Assembly (NCBI GenBank): GCA_022818135.1 | Contig: JAFMSR010000017.1 | Location: 5,501,403-5,565,402 of the forward strand | Length of the DNA stretch: 64,000 nucleotides | From: Saxidomus purpurata | Taxonomy: Eukaryota; Mollusca; Bivalvia; Venerida; Veneridae | Reading direction: 5' to 3' | In this document: piece by piece, positions 47,336 through 58,367 of the stretch | Layout of the letters: each line of letters opens with the position of its first letter | Position numbering within the stretch: position 1 is the stretch's first letter | The notes under the pieces: model-generated | The model's database searches: none | What the model was told of the DNA's origin: nothing | What the model saw: the letters and a program-made list of their open reading frames with translations, nothing else | Made by a program: the position numbers and the translations under genes

Positions 47336-47861
47336 CATATCCGTAGGTCTGACACACTGATCGAACTAGCTTTGTGTGTATTGCGGTGCTGTAATGGTTT
47401 CTCAAGATCGGGTTTTACATGAATTATTTGTGTAAGTATACATAAAACTCCGTATATATCGACTCCGGATATAACGTAACTTCGGATATAACGAACAGTT
47501 TTTTTGGGCCCGATTTTTTCCCTTCTTTGTTTAATGTAAAAATATACGGTTATATCGTACTCTGGTTATAAGGAAACTTCGGATATAAGGAACACTATTT
47601 TCTGGCCAAACAATGCAAAATGTATAGTAAAGTAATCGTATATATCGAACTGCAAATATGTTCCGAAAAGTTAAAAAAAATCTGTTGATTTTGCATTTTT
47701 CTTTTGCCGTCTGCATTGTATTTTTATATTATGCGCCAATATTAAACTGGCACTCATGAATATTTCTTATGTGGTCGGTATGTGGTCGGTAATCTTCGAA
47801 TAAAAATATAACAAGCGATAGATATAAAATATCAATGTCGTAGTGTACCAGATATCGCATT

Positions 47862-47935
47862 ACGCAATGGTGTAGTGGATAAGGCATTTGACTACCAATC
47901 CAGCGTATGCAGGTTCGAGTCTCGCTTGAATTTTT
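47862..47935 (+). repeat. tRNA-like sequence (SINE head or pseudo-tRNA)
   Basis: AATGGTGTAGTGGATAAGGC (A box) and GCAGGTTCGAGTCTCGC (B box) are well conserved. The anticodon stem has a mismatch and the acceptor ends do not pair, so a working tRNA is unlikely. Confidence 0.5.
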
Positions 47936-48313
47936 GTATAACCTTTTTTAATCGTTTCGTTGCATTAAATGTATTCACCATTGTCTTTGTTCAGCACGGG
48001 GTTTCAAGATTTTTTAATAACTATTTGAGCATTCTTTCTCCGTCGTCCTACAAACATTTGTATTTAGAGCTGAAAATGCCGACGACCAAATCATCTTGAA
48101 AAACGGATGAGATCTAAAGATAAGATAGCCTCGGCTAATATATCGAAGAACTTCGAAGAAAGTTCCATGAATATCAATAGTAAGTATAAGTACATAAAAG
48201 TAAAACACAGAAAACAAAGCAAAGTTAACCAACAATCACAGAATATATAAAAGAAGACAGTGTCACAAATTAAATAGAAATAGCCATTCTCTTAAAAAAA
48301 TAAAATTATATAT

Positions 48314-48386
48314 GTGCAGGATTCGAACCCTAAACCTTGTATACAAGTAAGGCATCTTACCAATACGCCACTGTCTCTGCGGTGTG
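48314..48386 (-). repeat. tRNA-like sequence, minus strand
   Basis: On the minus strand GTGGCGTATTGGTAAGATGC (A box) and AGGGTTCGAATCCTGC (perfect B box) are present. The anticodon arm is irregular. It is a pseudo-tRNA or SINE head, opposite in orientation to the one at 47862. Confidence 0.5.
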
Positions 48387-49069
48387 AACTTTAGTAGGTG
48401 AAATGTATTTGTTCGATATGGTAATCAATTGAAACAACGAACACACCCGAACATAACCAAAGATATGGGCGAAGATTAATGAGTGCCAGGTAAATATTGT
48501 CGCACAATAGCACACTTGTCGCTATTATTCCTAAAAGTAAATGTGTAACGTTTTGGTAAACTACATGTAGTTAAATGAGAGTACAAACATAATTGCTACG
48601 TACGATATTCAAGTGATAATATTTTACGCAAATAATTCTTAAGAGTTTCTAGCATGCAGACCGGATGAAATCCCATTTTGAAAAAAAAAACTTATAAAAT
48701 ATTTCAAGTTATGGTAAGTGAGCGAAAATCAGCTTTCCTCTATTGTATTTCCAATGAAAACATGAACTGTCTTTTTTATGTTTTATGAATCCTTGCAATT
48801 ATTTTACATATATTTACGGGTAAAGAAAAGGATACATGTAACAGTTATAGATCTTTATAACTCCTCAAAAGGAGATAGGAAAGTCAAAAGTTGATAGTTT
48901 GGATTTTATTACATTTGGCTATAAAAATACTTGTTCGATATATATTTACGTTCGATATGTATACATCGTATATAAGGAACTTGTTCGATATACGGATATA
49001 AGGAACTATGGATATAAGGAACATATTTGACAGGTCCCGAGGAGTTCGTTATAAGCGGAGTTTACTGTA

Positions 49070-49525
49070 CCACAATAAGTATGACATCCCAATCAAGTGA
49101 AAAAATGGAGAAAAACAAAACAAAACATAAAAAAAGAAAACAATGAAAACAAAAAAACCCCACCCGACCGACCCACTAAGGGAAATGCTGCACTATCACG
49201 GATGCTAATCGTGTTCTTTTTAATACTGAATAAAAAATGTCATTACTATTTTCCTATATTTTTAAAATTATTGTTAATAATCCGAGCCGACCCAGCTGAA
49301 ATTACCAACACTCCCGAAGAGACAGATGCAGATACAAGGGAATCCGGGTATTTTACGAGTAGACCCTTTGGTTCTTTTACGTGCCCGGTGTATAGCACCG
49401 TCTCACGGGAGACTACCTCGTGATACCAGTCAACCAGGCATTGTCATTTTTCAGATTCATTTGAATGAAGATGTTCCTTGCACAGATCCGTTCGGTTGCA
49501 ATGAAAATCAAGATCTAAAACTGGA
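49070..49525. other. Unassigned sequence
   Basis: An A-rich stretch (about 49095-49160) is followed by AT-rich DNA. A 108-codon frame begins in the A-rich run and shows no motif. Confidence 0.4.
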
Positions 49526-49612
49526 ATGACCCGCCCTTCCCAAAGAGTGTTCGCTTTAAGAATACTGACTAATTTTGGTTAATGAAATCATGACCGGAAG
49601 GGGCGGGTCATG
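49526..49612. repeat. Short inverted repeat, GC-rich tips
   Basis: ATGACCCGCCCTTCC and its complement GGAAGGGGCGGGTCAT (one extra base) are about 55 bp apart. Possible small MITE. Confidence 0.6.
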
Positions 49613-50689
49613 TTTATCTTATATAGGCTATAACTTTAGTAAAACGTACAAAATCTGTAGCAGAAAATTAAAAAAATATTTTCTCCAGAAATGGCTTACA
49701 GTAGTCGAAGCTGATTTTCTTTATACTTTTTACATGCATGTATGCCTATACAGTAAGCTTTAACGAATCCCCTTAGTAACTACTACTTTAAAAATGACAC
49801 AGTAAGAACGTTTACTGGGCGGCAATAATACAAGCTTCTTCTGGTCTCGCTCTGCCCGTCATGCTTTATTTACATTTGTTGTATATATGAAAAACAAATG
49901 AAATAAAAAAACAGTAAGGTCACGCAACTCAGAAATTTGGTCTGTTTAGCATTGTATTATGATCCTCTCCTATTTGTTGGCGGTTTTCATAAGAGTTAAA
50001 CGCGCGTCCCATCTGAGACATTGTCAGTAGCGGGTCTCGAACCTATGACATGGACGTCGCCGGTTTCTGAAAACTGGTCCGGCGTTGGCTAATGGGGTCC
50101 AGCAAGTGGCGAAGCACGATATGGTGCAACATGATGACCCTTAATCATACAGTGATTTTAAGTCAGCGACTAACAACTTACCATTCGATACTCTACCGAC
50201 TTTCTTCCAACCGTGCCCCGGGGTCAAATGTTATCCCGTTTGGGCATCCTCTGCAAAGATTGAATAAGATATGCTTCAATGGTGGAGATAATTTTCCCAG
50301 ATTGTTAAAATCTACTCATCTGAAACAATGATTCTTATTCGACCTTCAACAGATATTGAGTTATCTAAAACATGACCGCTCAATGCCTGCTGTCCCTGAA
50401 TTCTATAACTGTCTTATCTGTTCTCATAGGAACCATTAGTAGAACTTTAGAATTTCTTTATAGTAGTAATACTAATAAAATGTCTGAGCACAGCGTAATA
50501 AGGCAAATAACACCACCAGACACGAATAAAAATCAGTTTTCAAGTATTCATAGCGCTGTGTAGGAACTCGAGTAAGTGATACATGTATATGATTATAGTT
50601 GGCATCAAGTTAATTTAACTAAAGTTGGCAAGAGGCATCTCTAGAATGTCTTCAAATAGTTCTATTCTTGGCTACAGATGAACTTGGTG
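49613..50689. other. Unassigned sequence with a SINE-like patch
   Basis: At about 50020-50100 the minus strand has TAGCCAACGCCGG, a CCGGCGACGTCCATGTC block and a B-box-like AGGTTCGAGACCCGC, suggesting a tRNA-related SINE. No gene seen elsewhere. Confidence 0.4.
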
Positions 50690-51695
50690 TAACATGTGTA
50701 CCTTGGTAAAGGTGTCATGGAGCTGTAGTTGAATTCAGTGAATTCAGTGAGCTGTACAGGTGTACTATGGTAAAGAAGTATTGGAACTGTAGTTACATTC
50801 AGTGAGCTGTACAGGTGTACCGTGATAAAGGTGTCTTGGAGCTGTAGTTGAATTCAGTGAGTTGAACAGGTGTACCGTGGTAAAGGTTTTTTGGATATGT
50901 AGTTGAACGCGATGGACTAAAGAGGTGAACCGTGGTAAAGGTGTCTTGGATCTGTATTTGAACGCGATGGACTGTACAGGTGAACCGTGGTAAAGGTGCC
51001 TTGGATCTGTATTTGAACGCGATGGACTGTACAGGTGTACCGTGTTAAAGGTGTCTTCAATCTGTAGTTGAACGCGATGGACTGTACAGGTGAACCGTGG
51101 TAAATGTGTCTTCCATCTGTTTTTGAACGCGATGGGCTGTACAGGTGAACCGTGGTCAAGATGTCTTCCATCTGTATTTGAACGCGATGGACTATACAGG
51201 TGAACCGTGGTGAAGGTGTTTTTGGAGCTGAAGTTGAAAGCGATGAGCTGTAAAAGTGAACCGTGGTGAAGGTGTCTTGGAGCTGAAGTTGAAAGCGATG
51301 GAAATTACAGGTGAACCGTGGTAAAGGTGTCTTGGAGGTGAAGTTGAAAGCGACGGGCTGTACAGGTGAGTGAACCGTGGTAAAGGTGTCTTGGAACTGA
51401 AGTTGAAAGCGATTGGCTGTACAGGTGTACCGTGGTTAAGGTGTCTTGGATCTGTAGTTGAATGCGATGAGCTGTACAGGTGAACCGTTGTAAATGTGTC
51501 TTGGAGCTGTAGTTGAATGCGATGGACTGTACAGGTGAACCGTGGTGAAGGTGTCTTGGATCTGTAGTTAAATGCGATGAGCTGTACAGGTGAACCGTGG
51601 TAAAAGTGTTTTGGAGCTGTAGTTGAATGCGATAAGCTGTACAGGTGAACCGTGGTAAAGGTGTCTTGGACCTGTATTTGAACGCGATGGACTGT
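50690..51695. repeat. 56-bp minisatellite, at least 17 units
   Basis: Units contain TGTACAGGTGAACCGTGGTA, AAGGTGTCTTGGA and GTAGTTGAA, with GCGATGGAC variants. The first units are more diverged. The array runs into the second gap. The minus strand is nearly stop-free in all three frames, so long spurious frames arise. Confidence 0.95.
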
Positions 51696-52195
51696 NNNNN
51701 NNNNNNNNNNNNNNNNNNNNNNNNNNNNNNNNNNNNNNNNNNNNNNNNNNNNNNNNNNNNNNNNNNNNNNNNNNNNNNNNNNNNNNNNNNNNNNNNNNNN
51801 NNNNNNNNNNNNNNNNNNNNNNNNNNNNNNNNNNNNNNNNNNNNNNNNNNNNNNNNNNNNNNNNNNNNNNNNNNNNNNNNNNNNNNNNNNNNNNNNNNNN
51901 NNNNNNNNNNNNNNNNNNNNNNNNNNNNNNNNNNNNNNNNNNNNNNNNNNNNNNNNNNNNNNNNNNNNNNNNNNNNNNNNNNNNNNNNNNNNNNNNNNNN
52001 NNNNNNNNNNNNNNNNNNNNNNNNNNNNNNNNNNNNNNNNNNNNNNNNNNNNNNNNNNNNNNNNNNNNNNNNNNNNNNNNNNNNNNNNNNNNNNNNNNNN
52101 NNNNNNNNNNNNNNNNNNNNNNNNNNNNNNNNNNNNNNNNNNNNNNNNNNNNNNNNNNNNNNNNNNNNNNNNNNNNNNNNNNNNNNNNNNNNNNN
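51696..52195. other. Assembly gap (500 N)
   Basis: Exactly 500 unresolved bases at the end of the 56-bp minisatellite; the real array length is unknown. Confidence 1.
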
Positions 52196-52299
52196 ATGTC
52201 TGGTGCACTTTTAGACAGTTCTTGACACAATAAAAACAAATCATGTTCTAGGGGAATTCTGGGTATCTGTATTGTATCATCTAAGACAAAACCAACATG

Positions 52300-54060
52300 T
52301 ACCAGGTAATTTAGGTGAAATGTGTTTTAGTACACTCAGCAGGTTTAGAAACGCAAAAGTGGCAAAATATTTATTTTAACAATGTTATCGTGTTTCAAAT
52401 TTATTCAAATTTCATACACAACAGAAACAATATAAAATTGAATTCTTGTAAAAGTTTCAATAATTCATCGCAAAAATGACTTAAATAGAAATAAAAACAA
52501 CAGCGTCATTTTAAATAAAAATGTTCAACAGGGGAAATCTTTGCGTTTCTAAACCTGTTAAGTGTAGTATTTGGACATAACAAAATAAGTTGGGCTTAAC
52601 AAGTGCTTGAATGCATTTTATATAAGAAAACTACATAGGCATAACATTTCGTTAACAAAATACTGATTTGCTAACAAGCTGGAGTGTTGTCATTAAAAAG
52701 GATTTACTAGTAATACCGCCGTTTTACCGCTTCAGTAATGAACAGAATTATTCAAGGCTAATGCTATATCCACCAAACATATATGCCCAAATATTGAATC
52801 TCCACGGTGATGGAATATGTCAAGTATTATTTCAGTCCTTTACAAACTTAGGTTCAGTTTTTGCAACGGATAACAAACTGATCAGATGAGGCCTTCGTCA
52901 TACACGAGTTGATTAGAGCAACAACCAATGAGGTACATGTAGCGGTTTTGACGTCAGCTGTATAGCCGGAATATCATTTGTGAGAATCCAACATCGCATT
53001 ATAATCACAGTGTACATAGGGCGATGAATCAAGTGTTGCACGATATTCCCTAGCTTGGATAATTTCACAGAAATAATTGCAATAACTCATAATATAATAT
53101 GACAAGGTTATGTTCTGCATGTTTTAGAGGTTAAGCAGTTAACATGAACAATTCAATTCAGTTCAATTTAAGTTTATTGGCACATCAACAATAAATATTA
53201 TCATGATGTTACCACTGTCTTCCTTTGCAAGAGTATTTCATTATTTTAAACAAATATTACCTTTGGCTAAATGATGTTCATGTGTGGCTGTGCGATGAAC
53301 AAAGCCAAGGTCTGAAGTTTAATGATGAAGGTCAATGTAGGGATCAAAGTCCTTAAATACACCATGACGGCAGTACCGTTCGTCCAAATCTTTGAAAGCC
53401 TAGGAGAGATATCGGAACAATATCACAAATTTATATTCTTAATTTGTAACTTTACTACTGAGGTACTTCTATTTCGTCCCAAATCCTATAAATAGTTTGA
53501 CATAATGTGTACGTTTAAATGTTTTCATATAAAACCTTAGTCAATATGTCTTATAAGAGAATAATCCTTGATATATTGTTCGTAATATCCGAATTTGAAA
53601 GTTAAGTTTCAGCTAAGTCATTTTAAAGCGGTGGCAAAAGAAAGTGTATAACAACGTTTGATAAATGGATCTCGGTCACTATTTCCATGTGAATGGGAGA
53701 AAAGAATACCGAGACCCTATTTAAATTCCGAATTCGACGTTTTACATCAAACTGCCGCTCCGGTACTACTCGTCTGTATTTGACAGTCTGATTATAAATA
53801 ACATCAAAAAGAAGATATAGCCCAAATTAAATGTGTTTCAGTACTGTTTGTGTTTAGTATCAGATGGTCAGTATCATACGTCAGTCGGTGTTCGTAGGTG
53901 TGTTCACTATTAGTTTTCGTATCTGTTCTGGTAATGATTCCTTTGTATTTATTGTAATAACGACGTTATTTTGCAATTCAAGCTATTCTATTTCGATGTA
54001 TAACTTTCGGTTGGAAACGGTACATGCACATGAAAAATGTTACAATAGCTTAGTTCAATG
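52300..54060 (+). repeat. Duplicated spacer, copy 1 (downstream of the TLR gene)
   Basis: It is homologous to 58368-59720 in the same orientation. Shared anchors include AAGCTGGAGTGTTGTCATTA, ATGAGGTACATGTAGCGGTT and CTTTCGGTTGGAAACGGTAC. Compared with copy 2 it carries an extra MITE (52333-52564) and an extra 508 bp (53333-53840), and lacks the MITE at 58949-59285. Confidence 0.9.
52333..52564. mobile_element. MITE, 232 bp, TA-flanked, with empty site in paralogous copy
   Basis: The ends CACTCAGCAGGTTTAGAAAC and complement (two mismatches) are flanked by TA (52331-52332, 52565-52566). Copy 2 of the spacer reads GTGTTTTAGTAGTATTGGG at about 58391, exactly the sequence before insertion. Tc1/mariner-type. 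Confidence 0.9.
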
Positions 54061-55003
54061 CCATTTTATTCAGTGTCAAACATTCACATATACAAAAACG
54101 AGTTGAATTATTAAACATCAACTTAACATAGTGTTTATAAAAGATCTCAGATATTGGAGATAACTATAATAAAAATCCATTTCTAAAAGTGAAAGTTTTG
54201 GATCGAGTCATTTCAATTTGTGTTGTTATTGTTTCACTTACTAGTAAGAATCTGATATTTTGCGATTTGTGCTGTTTCTAATAAAATATGTCCCATAAAG
54301 CAAAAGGGTATGTGTCTCTCCTTTGCATTAATTCTTTGATATTCTCCTCTGATGCATACCTCGAAATTAACGAAGGGAATTCATTAAAGTCCTAGGATCA
54401 TATCTACAAGTAGCTCTCATTTTATTTTGTCTTCCTGACTAAATAGCCTTTATTTGTACCAAAAACATTCCTAACTTAGCTTTTTAAATCGATAAGTACT
54501 TATTAAAAGCATAGCGCGGTATTTTATCAATGATATTGCAAAAATAAGAAAGGCTTTCTGACAACTCTTTCACTTGAAGAAACGACTTGAATACGAAAAA
54601 AAGGCATATGTCAAATTTGTTTTAGAGTGATTAGAAATTGTTCTATCATTAAACTATCAATAAACTTATTTTACTATTATCATAATAGTAAATTCAAAGT
54701 GATCCTGGGATTTTAAAAGATCAGACAGTGATAGAGAATGCAAAGAGAAAGTACATTCTCCACGAACTATAGCTATGCCTGTTCGGACTGTATTTTTTTT
54801 ATAACGTAGATGTTTCACACAATGGCAGTGGACGATTAAGAGGATGAATGCTACTTGAAAACTAACTCTTAATTGATTCATTGTTAATAGTCTCCTTTAC
54901 TTACATTTCGTATTCTGGATATATATACCGGTGACACAAAATATATATTGAAAACATTTAAATAATCTCTTTCAATATTCCTCAGGGAATGAAAATTATC
55001 ACT
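54061..55003. other. Intergenic sequence
   Basis: AT-rich; no gene. A TTTATT at about 54421 would be AATAAA on the minus strand, about 1.1 kb beyond the receptor stop; whether it is used is unknown. Confidence 0.4.
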
Positions 55004-55182
55004 GTTTTTAACTCTTTAATTCTTTCATTCAAATTTTCGGCAATATTGCTTTTTTCAAGAAATTTGTCTGCACTTTTTAAACTTGTCATGAATATGGTCA
55101 ACATGTAAGTTTAAAAAGTGCAGACAAATTTCTTAAAAAAGGCAATATTGCCGATCATTTGAATTAAAGAGTTGTTTTAAAT
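55004..55182. repeat. Long hairpin with arms of about 80 bp
   Basis: The left arm (AACTCTTTAATTC, CGGCAATATTGC, AAATTTGTCTGCACTTTTTA) is matched by the right arm with few mismatches across a loop of about 15 bases. It lies about 340 bp downstream of the receptor stop codon and could lie in its 3-prime UTR. MITE-like, with no clear target duplication. Confidence 0.8.
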
Positions 55183-55523
55183 AGAAAAACAATTTAAATA
55201 ATCTTTATCTAAATACATTTCAAAGGAGTCCAATACCCGGTCAGTTTGAAATGTTTAGTGCATATCTCCGAAAGTCATTAAACAGGAATAAAATCAAAGT
55301 ATTTTGAAGGCATGTGCTCTTGAAATAGCATAGTTGATTTGTAATTTACAAAACATACACATCCTTTTAGTTTGTATCAGTTCATATTCGTAAGTCTATA
55401 TATTTGCACTAAAACGTTGTCCCTGTGAACTTGATATTTACCTTTTCAGTATAAGGAAGGATTACCAAATGAACGGTAAGTGACCCTATCACAGTCATTT
55501 GTTTTCAATAAACAATAGTCTTC

Positions 55524-57758
55524 TTATTTGACAAGTTCTAAAATTGAATTACATACATTTTCCCATGACGTCTTAAGCTGAAATGTATCTCCTTGTTTTT
55601 CCCATAGAATCCGCGTATTTCTCTTAAAGAGTTCATGCAAGCTAGGAACCATTCTACTTTCATCTACGTTTTCCTTTACCATTAGAATAATTGGCTTTTT
55701 CATATAAAGAGCATGGTCAAACTCCATTCTGCAGAACTCGCTGTTACAAAAGTTACGGGACAGAAGTAACAACACAACTGCAGACTGTTGAAGAGATAGA
55801 ACCATTTCATCATTGATTGGTCTTCCTAGTTGGAAGTTCTTGTCCCCGATACATATCAGATCTCTGTCTGTTCCGGTTTTTTGTTGTAAATGTCGCTTCA
55901 GTGGTCTGTAGACATAGTTGTTCAAAAAATCGTAATCGTAACTACTGAAAGATAGAAAAACCACGAATTTTGTTTCGAGTTCATTCTGTCTTATTTGCCT
56001 AACCTTCTCATCCATGCTTCTCTTGTAAAGTCTTTGGTTTTTGTATCTCCGCCATTTAAACAGTACGATGACTATAAGTGCAATTGACCACACAGGAACC
56101 AATGTTGAAAGAAGTATAATGTTTCTTGTTCGCGCTGGTTTGTCACATTCGATTTGTACCGAGTTTGCAGCGAACTGGTCTACAGGAAGTGTAACTCCTT
56201 CATGATTTTTGCATACCAAGTCATCCGCGATCAAAGTGTCCAAAAGCCAATTTACTGATGACAGAGTGTGGCATTCTGCACAAGAAACTGGATTGTTGTT
56301 CAACTGCACAATTCTTGAGACATTTTGTTCCGTTTTGTTGGAAACAAAAAGAGATCTTAGGTTCAACTGTGTTTCGTCGTCAAAAATTGAAATCCTGTTA
56401 TTCCTTAAGTTCAGAATTTTTAGCCTTCCTAAATTCTCGAGACCAAATATAACCTGAACGAGAAGGTTGTCCGACAAATCTATCCTTTCCAGATGATAAC
56501 TTATGTTAAACATTCCCTCAGGAATTGTTGTCAGGCGATTAGAAGAAAGCCCTAATCTGCGGAGATTTGGTAATGAACGTACCAGCTGAACAAACAGTGT
56601 GTAATTATTTTCAAGCATTTTATACAGTCTGTTATTTGACAAATTGATTGCTGTCAGATTTTTGCAACACGGACAGAACTTTGGTTGAAGGAATTCAATA
56701 ACATTAAAGGAAAAGTCTAAACTTTCTAGATTTGATTCCGTGCATGGGAATGTTATATCCAGATACTTTAGATTGTTATATTTCATTATCAAGTTTTTCA
56801 GTAACCAGTATGAATATTTTGATTCTTCGAGATAGACTGTGAGATTATATATCTGTGCTTGGACTGCGTTCTGCTGATTATTGATGCCAGACACATCGAC
56901 TGTTTTGACATTGGATACCGCTATTAGATATTCTACAGTCAGGTTGAGAGAGTGTCCTAAGATAAGTGGCACGTATCTCAACCTCGACAGGAAGCTCATA
57001 GGCAGAACTGAAAAACTGACATTTAATAGTATAAGATTGTTACATTTTACAGATTTATCTCTATACTGAAAGAATCCTTCAGACCATTTTGTTCTTGATA
57101 AATTTAAATATTGCATGGTATCTACAATTCCTTTCATGTATCGGAGGTTGGTAATCTTCACTTCCATTCGATGAATATCAAGTACTTTTATAGGTTTTTT
57201 GGCCAAAGCATTAAAGAAAGCTTCGTTGAAGTCTACGCTTGCGGATACACTTATATACGTCATTGAAAGAACTTCAAGATTGGGTAATGTGTTGTCGCCA
57301 GAAATCGCATTAGTTATGTCTGATATCTCAAGGTATTCACATCCTGTGAAAGTTAGAACTCTTAAATTATGTAATCCAGCAAGTGAGTTTTTAAACAGTC
57401 CGTCGAAAGACGACGATATAATTCTAAGCTCTACTAAAGACGTAAGCTTCACCAAAGCAAACTGTCCAATTGCCTCTACAGATTTACCTCTCCGCAAGCT
57501 GCCAGAGTCAAATATTTCCATGTATTTGATATTGTCCCAGTTAATTCCATTCAAATATTCATAAGTAAGTAGTCTGATGTTTTGCACTTCATGTAACACA
57601 ACATGGGTAACATTATCAGGTATATCTGTAGGAATTATAGCACAGTGTACGGTGTGCTTGTTTTGATTGCAGCCTACATCTTGAAAAGTCATAATTTCAG
57701 AATTGCAAAGAACATGGTTTGTTATAATTACAAATATGAGAGAAGTGAAAACATCCAT
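55524..57758 (-). CDS. Toll-like receptor, intronless
   Basis: The 744-residue type I membrane receptor is in one exon. Residues 1-18 form a signal peptide (MDVFTSLIFVIITNHVLC). Cysteines 30 and 39 may form an N-terminal cap. Leucine-rich repeats fill about 100-490, the clearest being LTAINLSNNRLYKM (about 368), LRRLGLSSNRLTTIPEGMF (about 399) and LERIDLSDNLLVQ (about 423). A single C-terminal cap has Cys 493, 496, 516 and 538, so it is of the single-cysteine-cluster type. Residues 547-568 span the membrane. The TIR domain (596-742) has box 1 FVVFLSFSSYDYDF, a BB loop GDKNFQLGRPI (639-648) and a box-3-like RILWE. The BB-loop proline usual in TLRs is leucine (644), with proline three residues later. 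The receptor is expected to sense ligand outside the cell or in endosomes and recruit MyD88-type adaptors. The start gives a good signal peptide. A duplicated spacer flanks it, suggesting tandem TLR expansion. Confidence 0.95.
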   Translation of the reverse strand: MDVFTSLIFVIITNHVLCNSEIMTFQDVGCNQNKHTVHCAIIPTDIPDNVTHVVLHEVQNIRLLTYEYLNGINWDNIKYMEIFDSGSLRRGKSVEAIGQFALVKLTSLVELRIISSSFDGLFKNSLAGLHNLRVLTFTGCEYLEISDITNAISGDNTLPNLEVLSMTYISVSASVDFNEAFFNALAKKPIKVLDIHRMEVKITNLRYMKGIVDTMQYLNLSRTKWSEGFFQYRDKSVKCNNLILLNVSFSVLPMSFLSRLRYVPLILGHSLNLTVEYLIAVSNVKTVDVSGINNQQNAVQAQIYNLTVYLEESKYSYWLLKNLIMKYNNLKYLDITFPCTESNLESLDFSFNVIEFLQPKFCPCCKNLTAINLSNNRLYKMLENNYTLFVQLVRSLPNLRRLGLSSNRLTTIPEGMFNISYHLERIDLSDNLLVQVIFGLENLGRLKILNLRNNRISIFDDETQLNLRSLFVSNKTEQNVSRIVQLNNNPVSCAECHTLSSVNWLLDTLIADDLVCKNHEGVTLPVDQFAANSVQIECDKPARTRNIILLSTLVPVWSIALIVIVLFKWRRYKNQRLYKRSMDEKVRQIRQNELETKFVVFLSFSSYDYDFLNNYVYRPLKRHLQQKTGTDRDLICIGDKNFQLGRPINDEMVLSLQQSAVVLLLLSRNFCNSEFCRMEFDHALYMKKPIILMVKENVDESRMVPSLHELFKRNTRILWEKQGDTFQLKTSWENVCNSILELVK

Positions 57759-58367
57759 AAGACGTTTTAGATATTTTAAATTATTGATATTTGTTTTTCA
57801 CTGTAAAATGTTGATTGAAATATGAGTTCGCTGAAGTGCCTTATGAAACATTTTTCTGTCGTCTTTGCAAAGTAGTGTTACAAGTGTGAAAAGTGCTACA
57901 CTTGTCTTTTCCCATTTCAAGTACCAATGTGAATTTTTCCTTATTATAAAACAAAAAGTTGACACAAATGACTAATCCTTGTAATATGTTTTGAATACAG
58001 TACAGGCTGTATAAGTCGCCATTTGGATAATCTTTTATCTCACTAATCTACCTCTTAAACAGACTTGTCCATCTTTTGATTTGAATGGAAATACCAATTG
58101 TTAATAGAGTGCCAACTGAACATTCATGGATATTCTCAAAAGAAGTACCACTTGTTTTCTATGGTGTAACAATTGGGGAAATATTTGCCTTAAGCACAGT
58201 CTTGTTAACAAGCACTTTTAAGTGGACAAATCTCAGTTTAGTAAAAGCTTCTTTTAATAACACTTTTTGTATCCCTTGGCTGACTGTTTTGGTAAGGTTT
58301 GACAGTATTTTCTATCCACTCCACACCTGTCAGTGTTTGACTATGAGTCATGGAATGAACATCTTTA
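57759..58367. other. 5-prime flank of the TLR gene
   Basis: The promoter should lie here, but I see no motif strong enough to call. The 110-codon plus-strand frame at 58085-58417 enters the duplicated spacer and is not conserved in copy 1. Confidence 0.4.

Larger units (their letters stand above)
47441..49067. mobile_element. 1.6-kb element with pogo/Tigger-like ends
   Basis: The right end GTTATAAGCGGAGTTTACTG and the partly mutated left end CATAAAACTCCGTATATATC resemble the ends of the MITE at 13469-13654. TA flanks both (47439-47440 and 49068-49069). CGGATATAAGGAAC motifs recur near both ends. The interior has no transposase frame but holds two tRNA-like sequences. It may be a MITE that has taken up foreign sequence. 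Confidence 0.6.

Noticed and set aside
47862..48386. Functional tRNA genes
   Set aside because: A and B boxes are good, but acceptor stems do not pair and anticodon arms are irregular. SINE heads or pseudo-tRNAs are more likely.
51192..52244. A 350-codon minus-strand frame in the minisatellite and gap
   Set aside because: Half is unresolved bases and the rest is the 56-bp repeat cycling through three frames. No start context or domain.
56209..57564. Plus-strand frames within the receptor gene
   Set aside because: Antisense shadows of the well-supported TLR coding sequence.
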